A DNA stretch of 19,787 nt from JAENVT01 sp031370825 (GTDB lineage Bacteria > Actinomycetota > Acidimicrobiia > Acidimicrobiales > Ilumatobacteraceae): contig JANMRB010000042.1 in assembly GCA_031370825.1 (NCBI GenBank), positions 1 through 19,787 of the forward strand, written 5' to 3'. Under the pieces are notes generated by a model, which had not been told where the DNA came from, ran no database searches, and was given only the letters and a program-made list of their open reading frames with translations. The translations under genes were made by a program, and so were the position numbers. Positions 1 through 6,426 of the stretch are shown piece after piece (the first letter of the stretch is position 1; each line of letters begins with the position of its first letter).

Positions 1-822
1 GCGGCCGCAGGGATACGCATCGGTGGCCCCGTCAGCCTGCAGGGAATGCTCGCAGCGGTCTACGACGGAGTGCGGCTCGCGGCCTTGCTGCTGTGCCTCG
101 GGGCCGCAAACATGCTCGCTGATCCGAAGCGCATGCTCAAGTCGCTCCCCTCTGCCCTCCATGAAATGGGTGTGGCAGTGACCGTGGCCCTGACCGTTGC
201 TCCCCAACTCGTCGAGAGCGGCCAACGCATCCGCAAGGCCCGCAAACTGCGAGGAACCGCCGGGACACGCAAGGGGCTCGTCCGCCGGGTGCTCATACCC
301 GTGTTGGAGGATGCGCTCGATCGATCCCTGGTGCTGGCAGCGGCGATGGACTCGCGTGGCTACGGACGACACGACGAGCAGCGGCGGACCTCACGGGTGC
401 TCACCTCAGCGCTGGTGCTCGCCGGCGTCGCTGGTGTGTGCGTCGGCACGTACGGGGTCCTCGACGGAACGACACCGCGTGCACTCGGTGGCCCGATGTT
501 GGCAGCGGGTTGCCTCGTTGCAGTGGTCGGCATACGGGTGGGTGGTCGACGAGTGCGACGAAGCGTGTACCGCCCCGATCCGTGGGGCATCGCCGAATGG
601 ATGGTCGTCGCCTGTGGTATCGCTGCCGCCGGGTCGATGTTCCTGGCCAGCAGCATCGACCCCGACAACCTGTACCCGACCTTGCAGCCACTCCGTTGGC
701 CGACACTCGGGCTGGTCCCGGCGCTCGGCGCTCTTATCGGTGTGCTCCCGGCACTGTTGGCCCCGCCCGTCGACTTCGGCCAGGCGTCGAGCATCTCGCG
801 AGATGTGGCGGTGGTCCCATGA
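1..822 (+). CDS. ecfT: ECF transporter transmembrane subunit EcfT (5' end outside window)
   Basis: This is the C-terminal 273 residues of the integral-membrane coupling subunit of an energy-coupling factor importer. The frame is open from base 1, and the family has about 100 more N-terminal residues, so the gene begins upstream. Visible family marks are the segment ANMLADPKR, the first cytoplasmic coupling motif ARKLRG and the second, AMDSRGYGR. In this family these Ala-Arg-Gly helices contact the two ATPase domains. Hydrophobic segments follow the second motif, around the stretch SALVLAGVAGVCVG and again near the C-terminus. The stop codon overlaps the ATPase start as ATGA, so the three transporter genes are one translationally coupled operon. 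Family assignment is secure; the transported substrate cannot be told from this subunit. Confidence 0.9.
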   Translation, partial: AAAGIRIGGPVSLQGMLAAVYDGVRLAALLLCLGAANMLADPKRMLKSLPSALHEMGVAVTVALTVAPQLVESGQRIRKARKLRGTAGTRKGLVRRVLIPVLEDALDRSLVLAAAMDSRGYGRHDEQRRTSRVLTSALVLAGVAGVCVGTYGVLDGTTPRALGGPMLAAGCLVAVVGIRVGGRRVRRSVYRPDPWGIAEWMVVACGIAAAGSMFLASSIDPDNLYPTLQPLRWPTLGLVPALGALIGVLPALLAPPVDFGQASSISRDVAVVP

Positions 823-2408
823 TCGACTTCGATGCCGTCACGATCACATATCCCGAGTCAGCAGTGCCTGCGCTCAGACAGGTCTCGTTGCACATCCCCG
901 AAGGCGAGATGTGCCTGGTCGTCGGTCGGACGGGGGTCGGGAAGTCGACGCTGCTCGGCGCGATCAATGGTCTGGTGCCGCACTTCACCGGCGGCGTCCT
1001 GGCGGGACGAGTCACGGTCGCCGGTCTCGACACACGAACGCATCCGCCGCGTGAGATGGCTGGTGTCGTAGGCATCGTCATGCAGGATCCGGTCTACGGA
1101 TTCGTGACGGACACGGTCGAAGAGGAACTCGCCTACGGCATGGAGCAGCTCGCTGTTCCGGCCGCAGTGATGCGCAAACGAGTCGAGGAAACACTCGACC
1201 TCATGGGCATCGCCGACCTGCGCCGGCGCTCGGTTCGCTCGTTGTCCGGAGGGCAGCAGCAACGTGTGGCAATCGGGTCAGTTCTGACGGCACATCCGCG
1301 GGTCCTCGTGCTCGACGAGCCGACGTCGGCGCTCGACCCGGCCGCGGCCGAAGATGTGCTCGCCGCGCTGACCAGGTTGGTGCACGACCTCGGGGTCACC
1401 GTGGTGCTCGCCGAACATCGGCTCGAACGCGTCATCGAATACGCCGACATGGTCGTGGTCCTCGATTCCTTCGGAAACGTGAGCTCGGGAAGCCCGAGAG
1501 AGATGATGGGCGTCAGCGATGTGGCTCCACCGGTCGTGCGGCTCGGTCAGGCCATCGGCTGGGACCCACTCCCAATGTCGGTGCGCGATGCGCGCCGGTG
1601 CAGCAACGACCTTCGATCGCGTCTGTCCAGTCACCCGGTACGGACCGCCGCGCGGTCGGATCAACCTGAGGTGGCGTTGCAGGCGCGCAAGCTCGTCGTG
1701 CGTTACGGCGACGTGGTGGCCGTGGCGGGCGTCGATCTCGACGTGCACTCTGGGGAAGTGCTGGCCGTGATGGGCCGCAACGGTTCCGGCAAGACATCGT
1801 TGTTGTGGGCGTTGCAAGGTTCGGGGTCGCGCCAGGGAGGAACGGTCACGCTTGATCCCGACGGCAGGTCTCGTGTGGGGCTCGTGCCTCAGTCACCTGG
1901 AGACCTGCTGTACCTGTCGAGCGTGGCTGACGAGTGCTCGCTTGCCGACAGCGAGAGCGGGGAGGCGCCCGGAACGTGCAGGTCGATCCTCGACCGGATC
2001 GTGCCCAGCGTCGCCGACGAGTCCCACCCTCGCGATCTGTCCGAGGGGCAGCGGCTGGCGCTGGCGCTGGCAGTACAGCTGTGTCCTCGACCATCGATCA
2101 TCATGCTGGACGAACCGACACGCGGGCTCGACGAAGGCGCGAAGGCCCGCTTCGCGACTGTCATCTCTGAGCTCGCCACGCAAGGTCGGGCGATCATGGT
2201 CGCCACACACGACGTCGAGTTCGTCGCGATCGTCGCCGATCGCGTCATCGTGCTGGCCGACGGGGAGATCGTCGCCGACGGACCCACGGCAGATGTCGTC
2301 GTCTCGTCACCGGTCTTCGCTCCTCAAGTGGCGAAAGTGATGCGTCCGGCGCGATGGCTCACGGTCGCGCAGATCACCGACGCCCTCGCCGCAGAGGAGG
2401 TGCGATGA
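819..2408 (+). CDS. ecfA: ECF transporter fused A-A' ATPase (two ABC domains)
   Basis: A 529-residue cytoplasmic ATPase that powers the ECF importer, with both ABC domains in one chain. Domain 1 has Walker A GRTGVGKST at 36-44, a Q-loop near MQDP, signature LSGGQ at 142-146, Walker B ending in D166-E167 and switch His200. Domain 2 has Walker A GRNGSGKTS at 319-327, a degenerate signature LSEGQ at 407-411, Walker B ending in D431-E432 and His464. The start at 819 is chosen because it opens directly with the first ABC domain and overlaps the ecfT stop by four bases; an open frame extends further upstream but only shadows ecfT. Many ECF systems encode the two ATPases separately. The fused form next to T and S subunits fits a dedicated (group I-like) actinobacterial system. 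Confidence 0.93.
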   Translation: MIDFDAVTITYPESAVPALRQVSLHIPEGEMCLVVGRTGVGKSTLLGAINGLVPHFTGGVLAGRVTVAGLDTRTHPPREMAGVVGIVMQDPVYGFVTDTVEEELAYGMEQLAVPAAVMRKRVEETLDLMGIADLRRRSVRSLSGGQQQRVAIGSVLTAHPRVLVLDEPTSALDPAAAEDVLAALTRLVHDLGVTVVLAEHRLERVIEYADMVVVLDSFGNVSSGSPREMMGVSDVAPPVVRLGQAIGWDPLPMSVRDARRCSNDLRSRLSSHPVRTAARSDQPEVALQARKLVVRYGDVVAVAGVDLDVHSGEVLAVMGRNGSGKTSLLWALQGSGSRQGGTVTLDPDGRSRVGLVPQSPGDLLYLSSVADECSLADSESGEAPGTCRSILDRIVPSVADESHPRDLSEGQRLALALAVQLCPRPSIIMLDEPTRGLDEGAKARFATVISELATQGRAIMVATHDVEFVAIVADRVIVLADGEIVADGPTADVVVSSPVFAPQVAKVMRPARWLTVAQITDALAAEEVR

Positions 2409-3295
2409 CCTCTCCGCAGCCCGTTCACGTACGCCCCTACACCTGGTTGGTGTTGGCGGTCGGCTCGCTGGCCGGATTGATCATGTTCCTGTGGCCGCTG
2501 CTGACGACCCCGCCGGAAGGCGCTGCGCACAGCGCCGAGGCGCCATTTGTGTTTGTTCTGATCCTGCCGCTCGTCATCGGTGTCGTGCTCGCCGAGATGA
2601 GCAGCGGCGGCCTCGACGTCAAAGCAATCGCCATGCTCGGGCTGCTCTCAGGGGTTGGTGCGGCCTTGCGTCCTCTCGGCACCGGTACCGCCGGGATCGA
2701 GACCGTTTTCTTCCTGCTCATTCTCGCCGGTCGGGTGTATGGGCCGGGGTTCGGGTTCGTGTTGGGTTCGACAACGTTGTTCGCCTCTGCATTGATCGCC
2801 GGTGGCGTCGGCCCGTGGCTTCCCTTCCAAATGCTCGCGGCGTCGTGGGTAGGTCTTGGCGCCGGGCTCTTGCCGAACCTGAAGGGTCGAGCAGAGATCG
2901 CGATGCTCGCGGCGTACGGCGCGGTCTCGGCGTACGTGTTCGGTTTCTTGTTGAACATGTGGTTCTGGCCGTTCGGCCTCGGCACGTTCGCTGGTTCGAC
3001 CTCGGTTGCGGGTGGCGACCCCGGCTTGCAGTTCGTCCCGGGCGCAGCGGTTCTCAGCAACCTTCATCGCTTCTTCCTGTTCACGTTCGCCACGTCGACG
3101 TTCGGTTGGGACACGGGCAGGGCCATCACCAACGTCATCGCCATCTCAACGCTCGGCACTGCAGTGCTCGCCGCGCTACGGCGGGCCCGACGCCGCGTCG
3201 CCTTCCATCCGGAGGTCGTCTTCGAACCCGTTCGAGATCAGGCCGGGCAGGGCCCCAGCTTGGCACTGGCCACGACCTCGCCTGATGAGCCCTGA
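2405..3295 (+). CDS. ECF transporter S component (substrate-binding membrane subunit)
   Basis: A 296-residue, strongly hydrophobic protein with about six membrane segments and a short charged C-terminal tail. It is the third gene of the ECF operon, overlapping the ATPase stop as ATGA and preceded by a GAGGAGGT ribosome-binding site at 2394-2401. Position, size and hydrophobicity identify it as the S component that binds the substrate. The segment MLAASWVGLGAGLLP, followed by a long WFWPFG-containing helix, resembles the uncharacterised S components found with fused EcfA proteins in actinobacteria. No riboswitch or biosynthetic neighbour in the window reveals the ligand, so I do not name a vitamin. 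Its last 58 bases overlap the 3' end of the convergent anti-sigma gene. Confidence 0.85.
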   Translation: MTSPQPVHVRPYTWLVLAVGSLAGLIMFLWPLLTTPPEGAAHSAEAPFVFVLILPLVIGVVLAEMSSGGLDVKAIAMLGLLSGVGAALRPLGTGTAGIETVFFLLILAGRVYGPGFGFVLGSTTLFASALIAGGVGPWLPFQMLAASWVGLGAGLLPNLKGRAEIAMLAAYGAVSAYVFGFLLNMWFWPFGLGTFAGSTSVAGGDPGLQFVPGAAVLSNLHRFFLFTFATSTFGWDTGRAITNVIAISTLGTAVLAALRRARRRVAFHPEVVFEPVRDQAGQGPSLALATTSPDEP

Positions 3296-3738
3296 GCGGC
3301 ATCCTTCGGCGCGGCGAGCGTCTCACGCGTGACCGTCAGCAACGGGAACTCATCGATCGAGACTCCGGCCCAGCCGGTTGCGTCATCGAGCTCGTGGAAC
3401 GTCCCGATCGGAACCAGGCCGGTACCGTCGCAGTTCTTCAGCCAGCCCTCGTAGAACTCGTCACCCTCGCGGCGCGGCAAGCTCTTCACGGAGAACTTGT
3501 TGCGTGGCGCGACGAGCACCAAGGCAGCGGCAGCTGCGGCTCCAATGGCGGCAGCGGCAACCCAACCGGGCCAGGCGCGCCGTCGGCGCACCATTGGCAC
3601 GACGACCCGCCGTTCCTCGGCGATGCCTGCCACGACGCGATCTTCCAAGCTGTCGCTTGGTTCGTCCCAGATCGAGGGATCGGAGAGGAGCGCGATGAGC
3701 TCGGAGTCGAGAGCATCGTTGTCGTCATCGTCTTTCAT
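3238..3738 (-). CDS. Membrane anti-sigma factor (RskA-like)
   Basis: A 166-residue single-pass membrane protein encoded just after an ECF sigma gene. The acidic N-terminus (DDDDND) and the region to about residue 50 would be the cytoplasmic sigma-binding part. It lacks the His-x3-Cys-x2-Cys zinc motif of ZAS anti-sigmas. An Arg-rich stretch (RRRRAW) precedes one Ala-rich membrane helix at about 59-77. The outer domain is about 85 residues and ends in a G-V-S strand pattern (TGWAGVSIDEFPLLTVTRE) like the C-terminal domain of RskA-type proteins. The role is inferred: it would hold the neighbouring sigma factor inactive until a signal leads to its proteolysis. Two cysteines lie in the outer part (N-C-D and G-P-C-P). 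The ribosome-binding site is unusually strong. Assignment rests on layout and position more than on sequence identity. Confidence 0.78.
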   Translation of the reverse strand: MKDDDDNDALDSELIALLSDPSIWDEPSDSLEDRVVAGIAEERRVVVPMVRRRRAWPGWVAAAAIGAAAAAALVLVAPRNKFSVKSLPRREGDEFYEGWLKNCDGTGLVPIGTFHELDDATGWAGVSIDEFPLLTVTRETLAAPKDAAQGSSGEVVASAKLGPCPA

Positions 3739-3749
3739 GGATCACCTCC
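3739..3749 (-). promoter_or_regulatory. Exceptionally strong Shine-Dalgarno of the anti-sigma gene
   Basis: On the minus strand the bases GGAGGTGATCC end directly before the ATG at 3738. They are an uninterrupted 11-base complement of the conserved 16S rRNA 3' end (GGATCACCTCC). This supports the chosen start and suggests that the anti-sigma is translated at high rate. Confidence 0.75.
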
Positions 3750-3782
3750 GTCCGTCTGTGCGCGGCTTGTTTCATCTTTACG

Positions 3783-4317
3783 TCACCAATCTTCGATCGG
3801 TTTTCGGAGGTGTTGCAACCGCGCGGCCAAGTGCTGGTGGGCGCGGTGCGAACGCGACTTCACCGTGCCCAGCGCCAGTCCGAGATGTTCGGCGATCTCG
3901 CTGTGGCTGTGCCCGACCATGTGCTGTAAACGCACGACCTCGCGCTCATCTGGTTGCAACGTGTCGATCGCGGCCCGCACCTGCCACGTCTCCCATATCG
4001 CCTCAGCGGATGGTGGAGGACTGACGAGGGCAGGTTCGTCGGCGCTGGCAACCTCGAGCGACGTGGCTGGCCGGCGCGCATTGCTGCGTTGCATGTCGAT
4101 TGCGACTCGACGGGTGATGGTGGCCAGCCACGGAGCGAGATCTTTTTCCCCATCGAACGTCGAAGCAGCGCGCCACGCCTTGAGAAATGCCTGTTGGGTG
4201 GCGTCCTCGGCGAGTTGACGATCACCGAGCACGCGCAAGGCCACCGTGAACACGAGGCGACCGTAGGCGGTACACCCGGCGAACTGCGTCTTCGTCGCCT
4301 GCACGGAATCGCTCCAC
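3783..4317 (-). pseudogene. ECF sigma-70 factor (SigK-like), interrupted by a frameshift
   Basis: An extracytoplasmic-function sigma factor of about 178 residues split over two frames. From GTG 4317 one frame gives VERFRAGDEDAVRRVYR, the classic start of sigma region 2. The next frame, from base 4265, continues with YGRLVFTVALRVLGD, then AEDATQQAF, then region 4 (LQPDEREVVRLQHM, SEIAEHLGLALGTVKSR), ending at TAG-free KPIEDW. Compared with normal ECF sigmas, one codon is reduced to a single base near 4266, so two bases are missing (or one is extra). The GTG start overlaps the preceding ORF's stop as TAGTG, indicating coupling. Alone, the downstream frame (from 4304) would lack a proper region 2 start. 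The cause could be a sequencing error, a strain-specific mutation or a real pseudogene. The downstream anti-sigma gene is intact. Confidence 0.85.
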
Positions 4318-4619
4318 TAGCCGACGCAGTGGTCGGCGCGCAGACTCACCGGGCCCAGGTCCACGGTTGCCGTGGCGACGACCCCGGAGATCTCGCTCTG
4401 GCCGACGTTCATCGCGATGTAGGTGTACGAGTCCGTCCCGACGTCGTAGTGACCGTCGTTCTCCCACTCGAGTCGCGGGGTCTCCTCGACGTAGCTGTGC
4501 GGCGCTCGGCCATCGGCATGAGGGTCGAGGGTGTCGGAGTTGCCGTGCAGCATGTTCCACGTCTCGTCACCGACGATGCCGTCGGCCTGGATGTGGTGGT
4601 AGTGCTGAAAGGCCTTCAC
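4317..4619 (-). CDS. Truncated peptidoglycan-binding-like protein
   Basis: The open frame from GTG 4619 gives 100 residues beginning with VKAFQ and continuing ADGIVGDETWNML, the second half of a PG_binding_1 repeat. The similarity extends upstream of this GTG: in the same frame 4620-4664 reads FQPNGAFDDETEGY, the first half of the same repeat, but there is no start codon between there and the TAG at 4677-4679, which is the stop of the dehydrogenase. The gene therefore seems to have lost its 5' end, or the domain begins at an unrecognised start. The C-terminal 75 residues (DSYTYIAMNVGQ region) match nothing I know. The stop overlaps the sigma factor GTG. The protein might have been an envelope sensor co-expressed with the sigma and anti-sigma pair. 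Function is not established. Confidence 0.5.
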   Translation of the reverse strand: MKAFQHYHHIQADGIVGDETWNMLHGNSDTLDPHADGRAPHSYVEETPRLEWENDGHYDVGTDSYTYIAMNVGQSEISGVVATATVDLGPVSLRADHCVG

Positions 4620-4676
4620 ATAGCCTTCGGTCTCGTCGTCGAAGGCGCCGTTCGGCTGGAACGCGTCGAGCCGCGT

Positions 4677-5681
4677 CTAGCCGAGGACTGCTCTGTTGGC
4701 CAGCCCGTCGGGAATCCGACCGTTGAGGATGTCGATCACAGACGAGGTAGCCCGTCGAGTCATGACGTCGACGGACGTGGTGCTGAGACCACCGACGTGG
4801 GGGCTGAGGACCACGTTGGACATGCCCAGCAGCGGCGAATCGTGGGGTGGCTCTTGTTCGAACACATCGAGCGCTGCCCCGGCAATGACGCCCTCTTCGA
4901 GGGCCTTGACCAATGCGGCTTCATCGACCACTTCGCCGCGCGACGTGTTGACCAGCACCGCGTGCGGGCGCATCAATTGGAGGGCGCTCTGGTCGATGAG
5001 GTGACGAGTCGTAGGGATCAGTGGGCAGTGCAGTGACACGACATCACAGCGGGCCAGTAGCTCGGCAAGTTCGACTGACCGAGGGGACTCCGACTCCGCG
5101 AACACCGGGTCGGACACGAGAAGTTCGACATCGAAACCTGCGAGCCGGCGAGCGACCAATCTTCCGATGTGTCCGTACCCGATGAGACCGACCGTCAGGC
5201 CGGTCAACAGCAGCGGTGTGTGCGGCCCGGTCCGGTTCCACTCACCCCTGCGCACTCCGGCGTCGTTCTCAGGGATCCGTCGCAACAGGGCCAGCATCAT
5301 CGCGACGGCATGGTCTGCGACGGTTGACTCGTTAGCGCCTGGCGTGGTGGTGATGGCAACCCCCAGCTCGGTGGCCGCTGCTGAGTCGATCGAATCGATG
5401 CCGACCCCGACCCTGGCGATGACGCGCAGATCCGGACTGTTGCGCATGACATCGGCGGTGAACGGGTCGGTGCTGACGATCGCTCCCGACGCGTCCGAGC
5501 ACAGAGCGAGCAGCTCCTCGGGGGATCGCAGCCCGCGCTTCGGTGCGACGCGCATGGTGAAGCCGGCCGCTGTCAGCGCGCCACCGTGGTCGGGATCCTC
5601 CGTGTCGTAGTCGGGGAAGGTGACCAGCACGGTGGGCGGCTTCTCGCCGGCATCGCGTGACGAATTCACCTGGCGAAGCAC
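4677..5681 (-). CDS. D-isomer-specific 2-hydroxyacid dehydrogenase (phosphoglycerate dehydrogenase-like)
   Basis: A 334-residue NAD-dependent oxidoreductase of the D-2-hydroxyacid dehydrogenase family. The Rossmann motif GYGHIG is at 168-173, with an acidic residue (D191) at the end of the second strand indicating NAD rather than NADP. The catalytic triad is visible as R248 (NTSRGEVVDE), E277 (DVFEQEP) and H295 (SPHVGG). The substrate-side segment RVGVGIDSID is also typical. It lacks the C-terminal ACT domain of many SerA proteins, so it could act on 3-phosphoglycerate or another 2-keto or 2-hydroxy acid. The start is GTG 5681; a second GTG at 5669 is possible, and neither has a strong ribosome-binding site. 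It is divergent from the urease operon, 55 bases away. Family assignment is secure, substrate unknown. Confidence 0.9.
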   Translation of the reverse strand: MLRQVNSSRDAGEKPPTVLVTFPDYDTEDPDHGGALTAAGFTMRVAPKRGLRSPEELLALCSDASGAIVSTDPFTADVMRNSPDLRVIARVGVGIDSIDSAAATELGVAITTTPGANESTVADHAVAMMLALLRRIPENDAGVRRGEWNRTGPHTPLLLTGLTVGLIGYGHIGRLVARRLAGFDVELLVSDPVFAESESPRSVELAELLARCDVVSLHCPLIPTTRHLIDQSALQLMRPHAVLVNTSRGEVVDEAALVKALEEGVIAGAALDVFEQEPPHDSPLLGMSNVVLSPHVGGLSTTSVDVMTRRATSSVIDILNGRIPDGLANRAVLG

Positions 5682-5736
5682 CGAGCGATCAGATCATCGC
5701 ACTAGGAACGTGTCAAGGCGGGAATAGCGTGGGGCC

Positions 5737-6426
5737 ATGCGTCTCACGCCGACGGATCGTGATCGGTTGCTCATCTTCACCGCGGCCGAGTTGGCGAGAG
5801 CGCGCCGGGCCCGCGGCTTGAGGCTCAACGTGCCAGAAGCCACCGCGATCATTGCCGACACCGTGTGCGAGGCGGCTCGCGACGGGGCTCGTCTGATGCA
5901 AGCAGCGGCCGCAGGCGCTGCGGTGCTCGGCGTCGACGATGTCCTGCCCGGAGTTCCCGACATCGTGCGCGACGTCAGGGTCGAGGCAGTGTTCGACGAC
6001 GGCACGCGCATGGTTGTGGTGCGCGACCCGTTCGGCGAGGGTGGCAGCCTCGGCCCCGACGCTCCGGGTGCTGTTATCACCGCGGCCCACGAGTCGATCA
6101 CTCCAGCCGGTCTTGTGTACCTCGTTGTCACCAACACCTCCGACGTGCCGGTCAGCATCACGTCCCACTTCCACTTCTTCGAGGTCAACCCGCGGCTCAT
6201 GTTCGATCGAGCGGCCGCGTATGGAATGCGTCTTGCGATCCCTGCCGGATCCGCACTCCGGTTCGACCCCAGCGTCCCGACCGACGCGCCGTTGATCCCC
6301 ATAGGAGGGCACAGGGTCGCGATCGGTTTTGCCGGTCTGGTCGACGGGCCGCTCGACGCGCCGGGTGCAAAAGAGGCCGCCCTCGCCCGAGCCGGCCAGC
6401 AGGGCTACCTCGGGGCACAACCGTGA
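5737..6426 (+). CDS. ureAB: Urease gamma-beta fusion subunit (UreAB)
   Basis: A 229-residue fusion of the two small structural urease subunits. Residues 1-100 are the gamma domain (start MRLTPTDRDRLLIFTAAE, then LRLNVPEA, ARDGA and VLGVDDVLPGVPDI). About 108-220 are the beta domain (ITSHFHFFEVNP, MRLAIPAGSALRFDP, GGHRVAIGFAGLVDGPL). Such fusions occur in Helicobacter and in some actinobacteria. The gene starts the operon ureAB-ureC-agmatine deiminase, and its stop overlaps the ureC start as GTGA. The spacer LGPDAPGAVITAAHESITPAG lacks the usual PGE start of free beta subunits. It should assemble with the alpha subunit, which is itself non-canonical. No urease accessory genes (ureD, E, F, G) are seen in the window. 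Confidence 0.93.
   Translation: MRLTPTDRDRLLIFTAAELARARRARGLRLNVPEATAIIADTVCEAARDGARLMQAAAAGAAVLGVDDVLPGVPDIVRDVRVEAVFDDGTRMVVVRDPFGEGGSLGPDAPGAVITAAHESITPAGLVYLVVTNTSDVPVSITSHFHFFEVNPRLMFDRAAAYGMRLAIPAGSALRFDPSVPTDAPLIPIGGHRVAIGFAGLVDGPLDAPGAKEAALARAGQQGYLGAQP

Noticed and set aside
4260..4275. Programmed +1 frameshifting in the sigma gene
   Set aside because: No known slippery or stimulatory element is seen, and skipping one base would still leave the protein one residue short against the family. Mutation or sequencing error is simpler.
3954..5036. A 360-codon plus-strand open frame
   Set aside because: It lies antisense to the sigma factor, the truncated ORF and the dehydrogenase, all of which have clear motifs. 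Its translation shows no domain and is the GC-rich antisense artefact.
5865..6422. 5' extension of the ureC frame through ureAB
   Set aside because: The extra residues are Arg-rich out-of-frame translation of ureAB. The GTG at 6423 gives a sensible N-terminus and a coupled overlap.
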